Counted from the stretch's first letter, positions 30,888 through 40,908 are shown. The stretch is DNA of 64,000 nucleotides from Medakamo hakoo (GCA_026636295.1 CP089461.1:248001-312000); one strand, 5' to 3'. Notes: a model not told the origin generated them from the letters alone. Numbers and translations: made by a program.

Positions 30888-32282
30888 ATGGCGCCGCCGA
30901 CCTCAACGCCCGCCTCCTCCCGCCGCCGCCGGGCCTTTGCCGCGGCCGGCGCCGCCCTGCTGGTGGTAGGCGCGGTCCTGGCCCTGGGACCGGCCGGGTC
31001 GCGTGGCGACGCGGTCGTGAAGGAGCGGGGCGGGCGGAGTCCAGCGTCAGTGTCCGACCCAGCGCCCGCGGCCGCGGTCGACGCGTCAGCTGCCGCGTCC
31101 GCCCAGCAGGAACAGCCGGCCGTCTGGATCGCGCACCCGGTCCGGGAGCTGCACCACGACCCGGGCGCGTTCACGCAGGGCCTGGTCTTTGACCGGTGGT
31201 GCGGCGGGAGCGGTGAGAGTGGTGGCGCCGGGGCTCCAGTCACTGAACCTGCCGCGCCCGCCTCCACCGCGCCCTGCCGGGACGTGTTCTGGGAGTCGAC
31301 GGGCATGAACGGCGAGTCGAGCGTGCGCCTGGTGGAAGTGGAGACCGGCGCCGTCCTGGCGTCGTCGGCCCTGCCCGCCGAAGACTTTGGGGAGGGGCTC
31401 GCGCTCGTGCCCGGGACCAGCGGCGGCGGTGGTGGCAGCCCTGCGTCGTCATCGCCGCGCCTGCTCCAGCTGACGTGGCAGTCGGGGAAGGCGTACTGGC
31501 ACGACGCGGCGCCGCTGCTCGCTGCTGCGGCCAGTGGCGGCGGCGGCAACGGCTCCGCCCTGGGCGCGGCCGGCCCGCCCCCCGGACCGCCCATCCGCAC
31601 GCCGCTCCTCGACGGGTGGGGCGCCGCGGCCGTCCCTCCGGGCGGCGGCGGCGGCTCTCCGCCCTCCATCGTGCTGTCCGACGGCTCCGACACCCTGACC
31701 TGGGTGGACGCGGCCAGTGGCACCAAGGCGTTGCGCGCCGTCAAAGTCACGGACGGCGGGGCGCCCGTCGGGTCGCTGAACGAGTTGGAGTGGGTGGCCG
31801 GGCCCGTGGACGTCCGCGCTGGCAAGCCCGGCAGGCGGCCGCCCCCCTCCCCGGACGCCCCGCTCCCGCCGCCTCCGCCCGCCGGAGACAGGGCCTCCCT
31901 GCCGCCGCCTCCCGCGGGCGGCGTCCTCCCCGGTGGGGAGGTCTGGGCGAATGTGTGGGGCAGCGAGTGCATTGCGCGCATCAACCCAGCGAATGGACGG
32001 GTCGTGGGTTGGGTCGTCGCGCCCGGCCTGCACGCCCGCGCCGCGCGCACAGCCCGCACGTCGCCGTCCCCACCCCCACCGCACGGGCGTGGAGTCGACG
32101 TCCTCAACGGCATTGCGGCCGACGGCAGGACCGGGCGCGTGTGGCTGACGGGCAAGTATTGGCCCTCCCTGTTTGAAGTGGCGTTCACCGATGCCTCAGG
32201 CCCGGGCGGGCCGCACGAGGGCGACGCGGCCAAAGCGTTGGCGGCGGCGCGGGAGGTGTGCGGGCGGACGCTGAGCCTGTGA
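30888..32282 (+). CDS. Plant-type glutaminyl-peptide cyclotransferase, membrane anchored
   Basis: A single exon of 464 residues. An in-frame ATG at 30813 would add 25. The N-terminus (RRRRAFAAAGAALLVVGAVLAL) is a type II signal anchor. The beta-propeller domain shows HDPGAFTQGLVFD, WESTGMNGESSVRLVE, FGEGLAL, LTWQSGKAYWHD, LSDGSDTLTWVD, LNELEWV, VWANVWGSECIARINP and DVLNGIAADGRTGRVWLTGKYWPSLFEV. These are typical of plant glutaminyl cyclases, which form N-terminal pyroglutamate on proteins of the secretory pathway. Several Gly/Pro-rich insertions between strands lengthen it relative to the usual 320 residues or so. Its end is 86 bp from the convergent Mis12-like gene. Confidence 0.88.
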   Translation: MAPPTSTPASSRRRRAFAAAGAALLVVGAVLALGPAGSRGDAVVKERGGRSPASVSDPAPAAAVDASAAASAQQEQPAVWIAHPVRELHHDPGAFTQGLVFDRWCGGSGESGGAGAPVTEPAAPASTAPCRDVFWESTGMNGESSVRLVEVETGAVLASSALPAEDFGEGLALVPGTSGGGGGSPASSSPRLLQLTWQSGKAYWHDAAPLLAAAASGGGGNGSALGAAGPPPGPPIRTPLLDGWGAAAVPPGGGGGSPPSIVLSDGSDTLTWVDAASGTKALRAVKVTDGGAPVGSLNELEWVAGPVDVRAGKPGRRPPPSPDAPLPPPPPAGDRASLPPPPAGGVLPGGEVWANVWGSECIARINPANGRVVGWVVAPGLHARAARTARTSPSPPPPHGRGVDVLNGIAADGRTGRVWLTGKYWPSLFEVAFTDASGPGGPHEGDAAKALAAAREVCGRTLSL

Positions 32283-32368
32283 AATGTGTAGAGAGAAAAA
32301 CTTGTGTACCATTCCGTTTTTGTTACAGCGCCGCCGTGTGTGTCCACCCCCACCCGCGCCTGCACCAC

Positions 32369-33836
32369 TCACACCGTCGGCGCGACAAGCTCGCGCAGGC
32401 GGCGCAGGGCGCCCGCGTCCACGCCGCCCGCGGCCGACCGGAAGGCGTCCACCTCTGCCAGAACGGCGTCGCCGGCTGTTGTTGTGGTGGTGGGCAGAGG
32501 GACGGAAGCGTGAGAGGACGGAGAGGGGAAAGGCCTGCAACCGGGCCATCCACCCCCCCAAACTAGAAAAAAACGCACCATCCCTCCCCGCCGCCGGCAC
32601 GCCCGCCGCCGCCGCCTCGGCCCGCGGCACCAGAGTAGCCAACGCCAGGGCTTTGGCCGCAATCGCGCCCGCGTCCGCCGCCGCCGACTCTTTACCCGCC
32701 GCCCACCCCGCCGCGCCGCCGACGGTGGGGACGGCCGCGAGCGGGCCCGCGTTGCCCCAGGCTTCGACCTCCGCGCTCAGGGCCGCCAGTTCGCGGCGTG
32801 CCCGGGCGGCGCGGGCGCGGGCCGCGCGGGCGGACGCGCGGGCGGCTTCCAAGTCGGCGTCGGCGGCGGCCTCGTCGGCCGGGGTGGCGCCATCGGCCGG
32901 GGCGGGGACGGGCTGGATGTTTTGTTGGGGTGAGTGGGTGGGTGGGTGGGTGGGTGGGTGGGTGGGTGGGACCGTGACGCTCCCGGTCTCGGGGAGGCAA
33001 GGAAAACAAGATGTGGCCGCCTCTCCGTCCACAAGAAAAGAAACTCACCGGCAGGACGCCCACGGGCGGGCGCAGCGGGCCTTCCAGGGCCGCCACCTCG
33101 AACGCGGTCAGGTGGGCGTCCACCCGGGCTTGGAGGTGGGCGTGCAGCTGGACGGAGCCCTGTTTTTTTTTGTTTTTGGCAGAGAAGAGTGAGCGGTCTG
33201 CCCGGGGGTTTCGGCGCACGGCCCGCGCCAGTGTCCATCCCTCAAACCCCATCAAACTCACCCGCAACAGGGCTGCCGCCTGGTCCGGCGTCATCCGCAT
33301 GGACTTGAGGACGGTGCTGTATTGTGTGGGAGGAGGGGAAGGCGGTGAGTCGGGGCCCGCCGTCGAGTGGAGAGAGCGCATGCCCAGCCTCTTCCACTCC
33401 TCGCACAATGAAAAAACTCACGCGTCAAAGGCGTCGAAGCCGTCGGCCACGTACTCGTACACCTGCGTATGTGGTGAGGGAGAGAGATGGTGAGTGTGCG
33501 GTTGCGCCTCCTTTCTCTCGTCCCGTGGGCGCATGCGCAGCGTTGGCGACGCGCGGAAACGAAAAGAGCACGGCGCTGCGGTGGGCTGGACAACTCCCGT
33601 CACGCATCCCACGCTTCTGGCGTGCGCAACACATCCGTGCGTCCTCTTTCGCCGCGCGAGGCGGACGAACACAGCCTCCTCCTCCCTGTCTGTCTTACCG
33701 CATTGACGGCGTCGCCGACCGCGCGCGCGCCAAGCACGGCCAGCGCGGCCGCCGCGTCCTCCTGTGTTGCCGGCGGCGGCGCCGGACCCGTGGAGGCGAC
33801 GACGGGAGTCGTCGCCGCGGCTGGTGTGGGTGCCAT
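32369..33836 (-). CDS. Mis12-like kinetochore protein (candidate)
   Basis: Six exons (33836-33699, 33462-33422, 33316-33262, 33159-33049, 32912-32579, 32475-32369) give 261 residues with all phases matching. After an Ala/Pro-rich start, the spliced product reads NAVVYEYVADGFDAFD, then GSVQLHAHLQARVDAHLTAF and PPVGVLP. The order of an acidic N-terminal helix pair, a block resembling Lxxxxxxx(V)D-xxxxFE, and a conserved proline-containing end is that of the Mis12 head. A long Ala/Arg coiled coil (SARAARARAARARRELAAL) follows, as expected of the Mis12 rod. Mis12 belongs to the complex that bridges inner and outer kinetochore. The resemblance is weak, so the alternative is an unrelated small coiled-coil protein. 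Confidence 0.5.
32935..32970. repeat. GGGT simple repeat within an intron
   Basis: About nine tandem GGGT units (plus-strand) occupy most of the short fourth intron of the Mis12-like gene. On the transcribed RNA this is a CCCA polypyrimidine-like tract. On the plus strand it could fold as a G-quadruplex. Confidence 0.9.
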
Positions 33837-33928
33837 TTTGGGGGTGGGTGGTCCGGAGGCCGAATGGAAGTCTGGAGGGCGAAACATGAAACAAAACACG
33901 AACCACCCGCTGCGCTCCTCCTCTCTCT

Positions 33929-36355
33929 TCACCGGAACGGCGCCGGCAAGGCAGGACTCTCCGGCACGAACGTCACAGACCGGCCGTACGGGTCGTACGG
34001 CGCTTCCTCGCCAGGAGCCAGCCCCCTCCGCCCGCGCGGTGGCCCACCACGGATGGCGATGACGCGCGGCGAGGGCTGGACGGCCCTGCCACGCGGCGGC
34101 GTGGCAGGGACAGCCGACGACGCGGGCGCGGACGCCGGCACGGCCGCCGCCCCACGGTGGTGGGGGACGTCCTTGTACACAAACCGGGACGCCACCCACA
34201 CAAAGGCGGCGGTGTTCAGTGCCGCCAAGCCCGCAAACGCCCAGAAAAAGGCGTCCAGGCGCCCCGCGTTCAGGTCGGGCGGCAGCCAGCCCTCCCCGTC
34301 ATTCCACCCGAGGGCCGCTGTGCCCGCCGAGACAGCCCAGACGACGCCGCCCGAGGCGTAGGAGCCCACAGCGACGGACAGGAGTTGGAGCGCCATGGAA
34401 CAGGACCGCATGACGTCCGGCGCCTGGTCGTAAAAAAACTCCAGCTGGCCGATGCTCGTGAACACTTCCGACAGGCCGACCAGCACGTACTGGGGGACTT
34501 GCCAGGACACGGGCATGGCGGCGGCGTAGCCACGGGAGCCGGGGACGGTGGCGCCGGACCGCACCAGGGACAGGCGGCGGGCTTCGACCCCCGCCGCGGC
34601 CGCCATGGCGAGCACCGAGACGGCCAGCCCCCACCCGATCCGCTGGAGCAGGGAGAGGCGGCGGCCGGACCGGGCCAGGGCGGGGACCAGGACCCGGTCG
34701 TACAGCGGCACAAAGACCAGGATGGCGGCCGTGTTGAACAGGGCGAGGGACGCCGACGGGACGACAAAGGCGGGGCCGCCGCCGCCTGACTGCCCGCCGC
34801 CCCGCCCGGGAGTCCCGGGCCACCACACGCGCCGGTCCATCGCCTGGCCCTGGACGACGAAGAAGCTGCCCATCTGGGCGTACAGGGCCCAGTAAAAGGC
34901 GGTCGTCCAGAAGATGGGCAGCATGCGCAGGACGCACCGCACCTCCTCCACCTGGGAGCGGGTGAACCGGGCGAGCGGGGACGGGGCGGGGGCGGGGGCG
35001 GGCGGCAGGGCGGCGGGCGCGCCGCCCGCCTCCTCCTCATCCGGCGCTTCCGCAAAGGACAGCCACTGGAAAGATGACACGCGCCGCATGGGCGTCACGG
35101 CGGCCGGCGTGGCGGCCGCGCTCACCGCGCCTGGCGGCAGGTTGACGGGGCCGTCGTAGCGGCGGGGCGTGCCCAGCAGCGGGGAGCGGGCCCCGCCGCG
35201 GGCCGCGCCGCCGCGCACGGACCCGCCCACGCCGCCTGGAGGGGAGTCCGCCCCGCCCCTGGCCCGCCGGCTCGCCGCTTCACGCGCGGCCCGGCGCTGG
35301 GCGCGCGCGTTGGCGGCGGCCGCCCGGACGACGGCGACGACGCGGGAGAGGGGTGAGCCGGCGGGCGGGACGTGGCGGTAGCGTGGCCCGCCCGCCACGA
35401 ACACAGCGATGGCCGCGCCCATGGCGGCCGCGGGTATCGCGAAGCCAGCGGACCAGGAGATACTGTCTTGGACGTAGACGACGCCCGTGACGGCGGCCAA
35501 GGAGCCGATGTTGACGAAAAAATAAAACCAGTTGAAGAAAGACCGTTTCGCCGCGGCGGAGCCAGGGTCCGCCTCATCGAATTGGTCCGCGCCAAACGCC
35601 GACACGTTGGGCTTGATGCCGCCCGTACCTAGGGCCACTATGTATAGCGGGATGAAGAGCGCCGCGTTTTGCCAAGCGGAGGCGGTGGTGCCGGGCGAAG
35701 GCGACGCGCCTGGAATGACGGTCGACGCCCACAGCGCGACAAGGCCCTTGTGTGTTGAGATGAGGGGGTGGTTTTGGGGCCGCTTCTGAGCGCTTTGCTC
35801 TCCAACCGCACACTCGACGCCCACGCGAGCAACGCGAGCCGGCGTGAAAAAAGAGGGCGGAAAAAAGGACGGCAAAACGAATGAAAAAAACGAATGAAAA
35901 AAAAACCAACGCACCACAAAGTAAATGGACGAAAAGGCCAGGATGGTCTTGTACCGCCCCCACGCGCCGTCGGCCAGGTACGCGCCCGCCAGAGGCGTCA
36001 GGTAACACGTGCCCTCCAACAAGCACGTCTGGATGGCTGCTGCTGCGGGGGATTCCCCCATGACGCGCGTCAGATACACCACCAGGTTGGTGGACAGGCC
36101 GTTGTAGGCGAGCCTCTCACAGAGCTCGTTCACGAGAATGAAGGGGCAGACGGAGAGGAGGGGGTTGGCGTACTTGCCGGGGGCGGGGCGGGCAGAGGGT
36201 GCGGCGACGGCCGTGGCCGCGGCTGGTGGTGTTGGAGGAGGTGGAGGCTGGGCGGCGGCGCCGCCGCCGCCGGGCCCCGGCGCGCCACCACCATCCTCGC
36301 CGTGCCGGCTCGGGCCGTCCAGCAGGCGGTCCGTCAGGCTATCCGCGGCGTCCAT
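33929..36355 (-). CDS. POT/PTR-family proton-coupled transporter (NPF/SLC15-like)
   Basis: Two exons (36355-35915, 35746-33929), joined in phase 0, give 752 residues. The POT signature appears as ELCERLAYNGLSTNLVVYLTRVMG near residue 75. GTCYLTPLAGAYLADGAWGRYKTI and GTGGIKPNVSAFGADQFDE follow, then NWFYFFVNIGSL. Twelve membrane spans can be drawn, with a large hydrophilic, Arg/Gly-rich loop between the sixth and seventh. Relatives move di/tripeptides, nitrate or other small solutes with protons. The substrate is not predictable here, because the ExxER-type motif is altered (ELCER). Its stop is 92 bp from the next gene's start on the same strand. Confidence 0.9.
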   Translation of the reverse strand: MDAADSLTDRLLDGPSRHGEDGGGAPGPGGGGAAAQPPPPPTPPAAATAVAAPSARPAPGKYANPLLSVCPFILVNELCERLAYNGLSTNLVVYLTRVMGESPAAAAIQTCLLEGTCYLTPLAGAYLADGAWGRYKTILAFSSIYFVVRWFFFHSFFSFVLPSFFPPSFFTPARVARVGVECAVGEQSAQKRPQNHPLISTHKGLVALWASTVIPGASPSPGTTASAWQNAALFIPLYIVALGTGGIKPNVSAFGADQFDEADPGSAAAKRSFFNWFYFFVNIGSLAAVTGVVYVQDSISWSAGFAIPAAAMGAAIAVFVAGGPRYRHVPPAGSPLSRVVAVVRAAAANARAQRRAAREAASRRARGGADSPPGGVGGSVRGGAARGGARSPLLGTPRRYDGPVNLPPGAVSAAATPAAVTPMRRVSSFQWLSFAEAPDEEEAGGAPAALPPAPAPAPSPLARFTRSQVEEVRCVLRMLPIFWTTAFYWALYAQMGSFFVVQGQAMDRRVWWPGTPGRGGGQSGGGGPAFVVPSASLALFNTAAILVFVPLYDRVLVPALARSGRRLSLLQRIGWGLAVSVLAMAAAAGVEARRLSLVRSGATVPGSRGYAAAMPVSWQVPQYVLVGLSEVFTSIGQLEFFYDQAPDVMRSCSMALQLLSVAVGSYASGGVVWAVSAGTAALGWNDGEGWLPPDLNAGRLDAFFWAFAGLAALNTAAFVWVASRFVYKDVPHHRGAAAVPASAPASSAVPATPPRGRAVQPSPRVIAIRGGPPRGRRGLAPGEEAPYDPYGRSVTFVPESPALPAPFR

Positions 36356-36572
36356 GGCCTCTGTGTCCCGGGGCACGCAGCCGGAAAGGAGGCGTCCCCG
36401 GGCGGCGGCCGCGGGCGGAAAGTTTGTGCGCCGTCGCCTTGCGCGCGCCCTAACTAATGTCTGAGGAGGAGAGAAGATAAAAAAGAGGGATGAGGCCCGG
36501 CTCTCTCTCTTCACACTCCTCACCGGAGAAAACTGACGAGACGCGCACGCGCGCGCCACGCACGCACAGCCC

Positions 36573-37285
36573 ATGCTGGCCACCCCAGCCTCCACGGCCG
36601 CGCCGCGGCAATGCTCCAGGCTGCTACCGTTGCTACGCAACCGCCGCCGCGCCGCCGCAGCGCCTAGCCGCATTCTCCTTCGCGCAGCCGGCCCGGGCGA
36701 TGGCGACGGTGGCAGCCCTCCCCCCCTGGACGCGGACGAGGCCTTGCTCATGGAGGACTTGCGCCGCTACGGCGGAGGAAACGCGCCCGGTCCTAGCGGA
36801 CGCGGCCCTCTGGCGCCGCAGACGCCGGCGCAACCCACACCTCCAGCCTCACCCTCGTCCTCCTCCGCCAAGGACCTGCTGGACAAGGCTCTGATCGCCG
36901 ATTTCTTCTTCATCCTGGCGGCCTTGGCATGGCTGATCGCGGGCGTGGGCGTTTCAGCGGGCGGCGGGTCGACTGTGAGTTTTGAGGAGGGCGGGGAGTT
37001 GTTTTTTTCTCCATCCATCCATTATTTTCTCATCCGTCTGCCTTCCCTCCGCTGTTGTCACACGCACAGGCCTTGCTGGACGCCTGGTACGGGATGTGGC
37101 CAATGGTCTTCCAGCCTGCCATTGGCGCGCTCATGGCGGGGGCGGTGAGTTGTTGTTTTTGCGTGAGGGATGGACAGACCGACGCTCTCTGTCTCTCTCC
37201 CACTTCCCCACTCTCCCTTCCCCTTCCCCACCACCACCAGCTCATCTCCGGCGCGCTCGGCTGGCTGCGATCCAAGGACGAGTAG
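36573..37285 (+). CDS. Plastid-like two-span membrane protein, function unknown
   Basis: Exons 36573-36974, 37070-37144 and 37241-37285 give 173 residues, all phase 0. The first 40 residues are an Arg/Ala/Ser-rich presumptive transit peptide (MLATPASTAAPRQCSRLLPL, then RRR). A hydrophilic Pro/Ser segment follows, then a hydrophobic segment (ADFFFILAALAWLIAGVGV). A second lies across the second and third exons (MWPMVFQPAIGALMAGALISG), ending in GWLRSKDE. The conserved look of the C-terminal 70 residues suggests a real small family of plastid membrane proteins, but I cannot name it. It is divergent from the POT transporter with 217 bp between starts. Confidence 0.7.
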
Positions 37286-37440
37286 GTGCGTGCGAGTGTG
37301 TAAAAGAACGTCGTGAGTTTGTCAGTCGCCTTCATTTCTTTTCTCTCTCGTTCAACAAACACGCTCTCTACCGGGGAAAAAAAAACGGGCGCGCGCGCAA
37401 CCGTCCTGCTCTCTCACTAGCCTCCAGGCTCTCTCACAAC

Positions 37441-38473
37441 TCACAACTCCAACACCATGTTCACCTCCTCAAAGTGGAGGTGCAGCGGGCCCTCGCCGAG
37501 CGTGATCACTCCCGGCCTCGGCGCGCCAGGCGCGGCCGACCCTCCAGGCGCGGGCAGGCTCAGGTCGCTGCCGGCCGTCCAGCGCGCGCGCGGCGTCGGC
37601 AGCTGCGCAAAACCCAACACCTCCACACCCAGGCCTTTGGCCACACGGAAGCGGTGGCGCCCATCGATGCGGCCACCCGTCCAGACGGCCGCACCGCCGC
37701 CGAGTTCGTATTGAAAGGACAGGGACGGGCGCAGGGAGTCCGCGCCAAAGCCTTGCCCGCGGAGCAGCCCGCCGTACGACGCGGCCGCATGGATCCCCAC
37801 GCACGCACCCCCGCCCACAGGCACGGCTTTGTGGTAGTGGACGGACCGGCTGCCCGCGTCTAAGAGGATGGACCCGCCCCACACCGCGTCCGTTGCGGCG
37901 CACCCGTAAGAGAAAGAGCGGGTCGGGCGGTGGTAGTCGGCTCTCAAGGCAAGACGCAGCGGGAAAAGGGTGAGGCGCTTGATCAGGCGCAGGCGGTCCG
38001 GGAAGTCGGCGGCCCAGGTGATGAGGCATTCAGGGCGGTCAAAGACCTGTTGGGTGTGTGGGGTGGGCGTGGGGTCGTCGTGAGGATGGATGGGATGGAG
38101 GAGTGAAGGAGTTCGAGAGACAGCGAGGGAACAAAAAAGAACAGACCGTCTTGCGCGCGACACCGCCCGCGGCGGGGCCGATGGTGGCCACCTCCCCGCC
38201 CGCCGCCACGTGCGGAGGTAGTGCCGTAGACATGGAGCGCGCAGGCGCGACGGCTGAGGGCGCCGGGCGAGGGGCCGGTGGTGTCCGGCGGTGCGAGCTC
38301 GCGGCAGACGACGACGACGCAGCGCGTGCGGCGACGGCAAGCGAGTCGGCCGCCGCCGCCGCCTGCTCTCCGAGCGGCGAGACGAAGAGGGACGAAGCCC
38401 GCGGTGAGCTTGAGCCTTCCCGCTCTTCCATCAGAGCGGGTGGAGGCGTCAGGAACGAGTTGTCCGCGCTCAT
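37441..38473 (-). CDS. Conserved beta-rich protein, possible envelope barrel, function unknown
   Basis: Exons 38473-38147 and 38046-37441 give 310 residues, phase 0. The donor is GTCTGT, weaker than the usual GTGCG/GTGAG. The N-terminal 105 residues are Ser/Ala/Pro-rich and could be disordered or targeting. The second exon encodes alternating-polarity strands (LRLIKRLTLFPLRLALRADY, RSFSYGCAATDAVWGGSILL, HYHKAVPVGGGACVGIHAAASYGG, RHRFRVAKGLGVEVLGF) ending HLHFEEVNMVLEL. This resembles plant plastid outer-envelope or TGD-type beta proteins in texture, but no family signature is secure. It converges with the two-span membrane protein gene, 155 bp apart. Confidence 0.6.
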
Positions 38474-38692
38474 TTTCTCGGCTCGGAATCGGTCAAAACG
38501 GCCAATCGCCGGTCTGATGGGAGAGAGAGAGAGAAAGGTGCGGCGCGGCTCTCTCTCTTTTCCAGCCTGCGCGTTGGCGGAGCCACCTTCCCCGCACCTC
38601 CCCGACGGTGGAAAAAGCAAGACGCCGCCGCTGCGTCTTGCTTTCACACCTCCATTCAACGGCACACGCAGCCTGAAAGACACTCTGCACGC

Positions 38693-39631
38693 ATGCCTGC
38701 CCCACGCACGGCGCGGGCGGGCCGCGGCGTCGCCGCCACCCTCGCCGCGGCCGCCCTGCTGCTGCTGCTCTGTGCGGCGCGCGCCGCCACGGCAGCGTCC
38801 GCGGCTGACCAGGCCCACCTTCCGCCCTCCTCGCCGCCCGCCCCCCTCCCCGCGCCCGCCCTCCCGCACCGCCCGGCCCGCCGCCTGCTCTGGGGCGACT
38901 GGGCCGGCAGCAACGGCGGTGGCGGCTGGTGGAATGGGTGGCAGCAACGCCAGGACGGCGGCGACAAGAAAAACGACCAGCAGTCGGGCCCGGCGCCACC
39001 ATCCCCGCCGCCGCAGCAGCAGTCTGGCGGCACGGCCGGCGGCTGGTGGTCGCCGCCCTGGCGCCAAAACAGCGACAATGACAACACATCTAATGGCAAC
39101 CGGTGGGGCTGGGGCTGGTGGGACAACGGGCGCTGGCGCCAGGGCGGCGGCGGCGACCAAGCCGGGCAGGGCGGGGGCGGCTCGCCCGCGCCCTCTCCGC
39201 CACCGCCACCCCAAGCCGACCCGCCCAAGGACGACCAGGGCCGCCCTAAAGGCACGGCGCCATCCACGTCTGCGGCCCAAGCGTCGGCTGCCGCCGCCCA
39301 AGCCGCAAAGGACGCCGCGTCAGCGGCCAGTGCGGCCGCGGCCGCGGCAGGCACCGACCAAGCCTCGTCCGCCGCCGCCGCAGCGTCCGCGGCCGCCGGC
39401 CGTGCCCGCGCCGCCGCCGCTGCCGCCGCGGCAGCGGGCGACTCCCAGACCGCGCAAGAGGTCAACGTCACGGCCGACGGCGTGGCACTCGCCGCCGCGC
39501 ACGCGGTGGCGGGCGACAAAGGCGCCGCTTCTGTGGCCGCGTCGGCCGCGTTTTCGTCCGCAGGCATCGCCTGGAGCTTTTCGTGGAGCTTTGGTGGGGT
39601 GGGCTACTCGTGGTCGCAGGCGACGGGGTGA
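38693..39631 (+). CDS. Secreted low-complexity protein (Trp/Gly/Asn-rich then Ala-rich)
   Basis: A single exon of 312 residues. It has a classic signal peptide (TLAAAALLLLLCAARAATAA) and a Pro-rich spacer. A Trp/Gly/Asn/Gln-rich block follows, with repeats such as GGGGWWNGWQQ and RWGWGWWDNGRWRQ. Next is another Pro/Ser-rich stretch, then an Ala-rich amphipathic domain of about 100 residues, and the end FSWSFGGVGYSWSQATG. The layout suggests a cell-wall or extracellular structural protein. No catalytic motif is present and the family is not recognised. It is divergent from the beta-rich protein across 219 bp. Confidence 0.75.
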   Translation: MPAPRTARAGRGVAATLAAAALLLLLCAARAATAASAADQAHLPPSSPPAPLPAPALPHRPARRLLWGDWAGSNGGGGWWNGWQQRQDGGDKKNDQQSGPAPPSPPPQQQSGGTAGGWWSPPWRQNSDNDNTSNGNRWGWGWWDNGRWRQGGGGDQAGQGGGGSPAPSPPPPPQADPPKDDQGRPKGTAPSTSAAQASAAAAQAAKDAASAASAAAAAAGTDQASSAAAAASAAAGRARAAAAAAAAAGDSQTAQEVNVTADGVALAAAHAVAGDKGAASVAASAAFSSAGIAWSFSWSFGGVGYSWSQATG

Positions 39632-39807
39632 GGATGAGTTGCCTTTTTTTAGATGTTAGCGAGAGGGAGAGAGAGAGATAGGAGCCTGCGCTCGGCACTT
39701 GTGATGAGAGAAACACAAACTTGCTCTTTTTGTCGATGGAGGGGTTGAAGGGTGCTCTCGCACACACTCCTCTCCTTCGGCCTCCACACGCGCCGCAAAA
39801 ACAAGAC

Positions 39808-40908
39808 ATGCCCGTCCGCCTCAACCTGGGCGTCGTCGGCCCTGGCCTCGTCGGCTCCGCCTTCCTGGCCCAGATGCAAGCCGCCGCGCCGTCCCTCCTG
39901 GAAAAGGGACTGGACGTCCGCCTGGTCGCGCTGGCGAATTCCAAGGCCGTCGCAGTCTCCGCCGATGGCCTCGCGCCCGACCCGGCCACCCTCGCGGCGG
40001 CCGCTCCTTGCTCCAGTCCTGCGTCCACCCTCGCCGCCTTCCTGAAAGGCAGCGCACGGCCGGCCGCACTCGTCGACTGCACAGCTGGTCCAGCCATCCC
40101 GGACGCCCTCTATTTTGACCTCCTCAGCGCAGGCGTCTCCGTGGTCACGCCCAACAAAGCGTTCGGCGCGGGGCCGGCCGCCGCCCAGAGCGCTGCCCTG
40201 GCGGCCGCGGCCGCGTCCGGCGCCCGCTACTTTGGCGAAGCCACGGTGGGTGCGGGCTTGCCCATTCTCTCCACTCTGCAGTCCATGGTCGATTCGGGCG
40301 ACTCGCTGACCTCCGTCTCGGGCGTCTTTTCCGGCACGCTCAGCTTCCTGTTCAACAGCCTCGAACACGCGCCCGCCCGCCCGTTTTCGGAAATCGTCGC
40401 GGACGCCAAAGCCGCGGGCTACACAGAACCGGACCCGCGGGACGACCTGTCGGGCACGGACGTCGCGCGCAAGGCCGTCATCCTAGCTCGCGCGGCGGGC
40501 GTGCAAGGGCTGGAGGTGGGCGACGTCTCCGTGGAATCGCTCGTCCCGCCCGACCTGGCCGACGAGAGCCTGTCCGCCGCCCAATTCTTAGAGGGCTTGG
40601 CGGCCCACGACGCGCTCATGGCCGCCCGCGCCGCGGACGCGGCCTCTCAAGGCCGCGTCCTGCGGTACGTGGCCAACGTGGACGTCGCGGCGGGGACAGC
40701 GTCCGTGGGCATGGCCGCCGTGCCAGCGTCCGGCCACCCGCTGTCTGGCCTGTCCGGCGCGGAAAACGCGTTTGCGTTCACCAGCGCGCGGTACCCGGAG
40801 GGGTCGGCGCTGGTTGTGCGGGGTCCTGGCGCGGGCGCGGCGGTGACGGCGGCGGGCGTGTTTGCCGACGTGCTGGCGGTCGGGCGGGCGGCCGGAGCGG
40901 GCGTGTGA
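39808..40908 (+). CDS. Homoserine dehydrogenase, monofunctional
   Basis: A single exon of 366 residues from the ATG at 39808. An in-frame ATG at 39736 would add 24. The N-terminal Rossmann motif is LNLGVVGPGLVGSAFL. DCTAGPAIPDAL and VVTPNKAFGAG follow, then the catalytic ATVGAGLPILSTL, GVFSGTLSFLFN, the substrate region AKAAGYTEPDPRDDLSGTDVARKAVILAR, and the end NAFAFTSARYPEGSALVVRGPGAGAAVTAAGVFADVL. The enzyme reduces aspartate semialdehyde to homoserine for Thr, Met and Ile synthesis. No aspartate kinase domain is fused and there is no ACT domain, so feedback control by threonine through an ACT domain is not expected. A plastid leader is not obvious unless the upstream ATG is used. Confidence 0.94.
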   Translation: MPVRLNLGVVGPGLVGSAFLAQMQAAAPSLLEKGLDVRLVALANSKAVAVSADGLAPDPATLAAAAPCSSPASTLAAFLKGSARPAALVDCTAGPAIPDALYFDLLSAGVSVVTPNKAFGAGPAAAQSAALAAAAASGARYFGEATVGAGLPILSTLQSMVDSGDSLTSVSGVFSGTLSFLFNSLEHAPARPFSEIVADAKAAGYTEPDPRDDLSGTDVARKAVILARAAGVQGLEVGDVSVESLVPPDLADESLSAAQFLEGLAAHDALMAARAADAASQGRVLRYVANVDVAAGTASVGMAAVPASGHPLSGLSGAENAFAFTSARYPEGSALVVRGPGAGAAVTAAGVFADVLAVGRAAGAGV

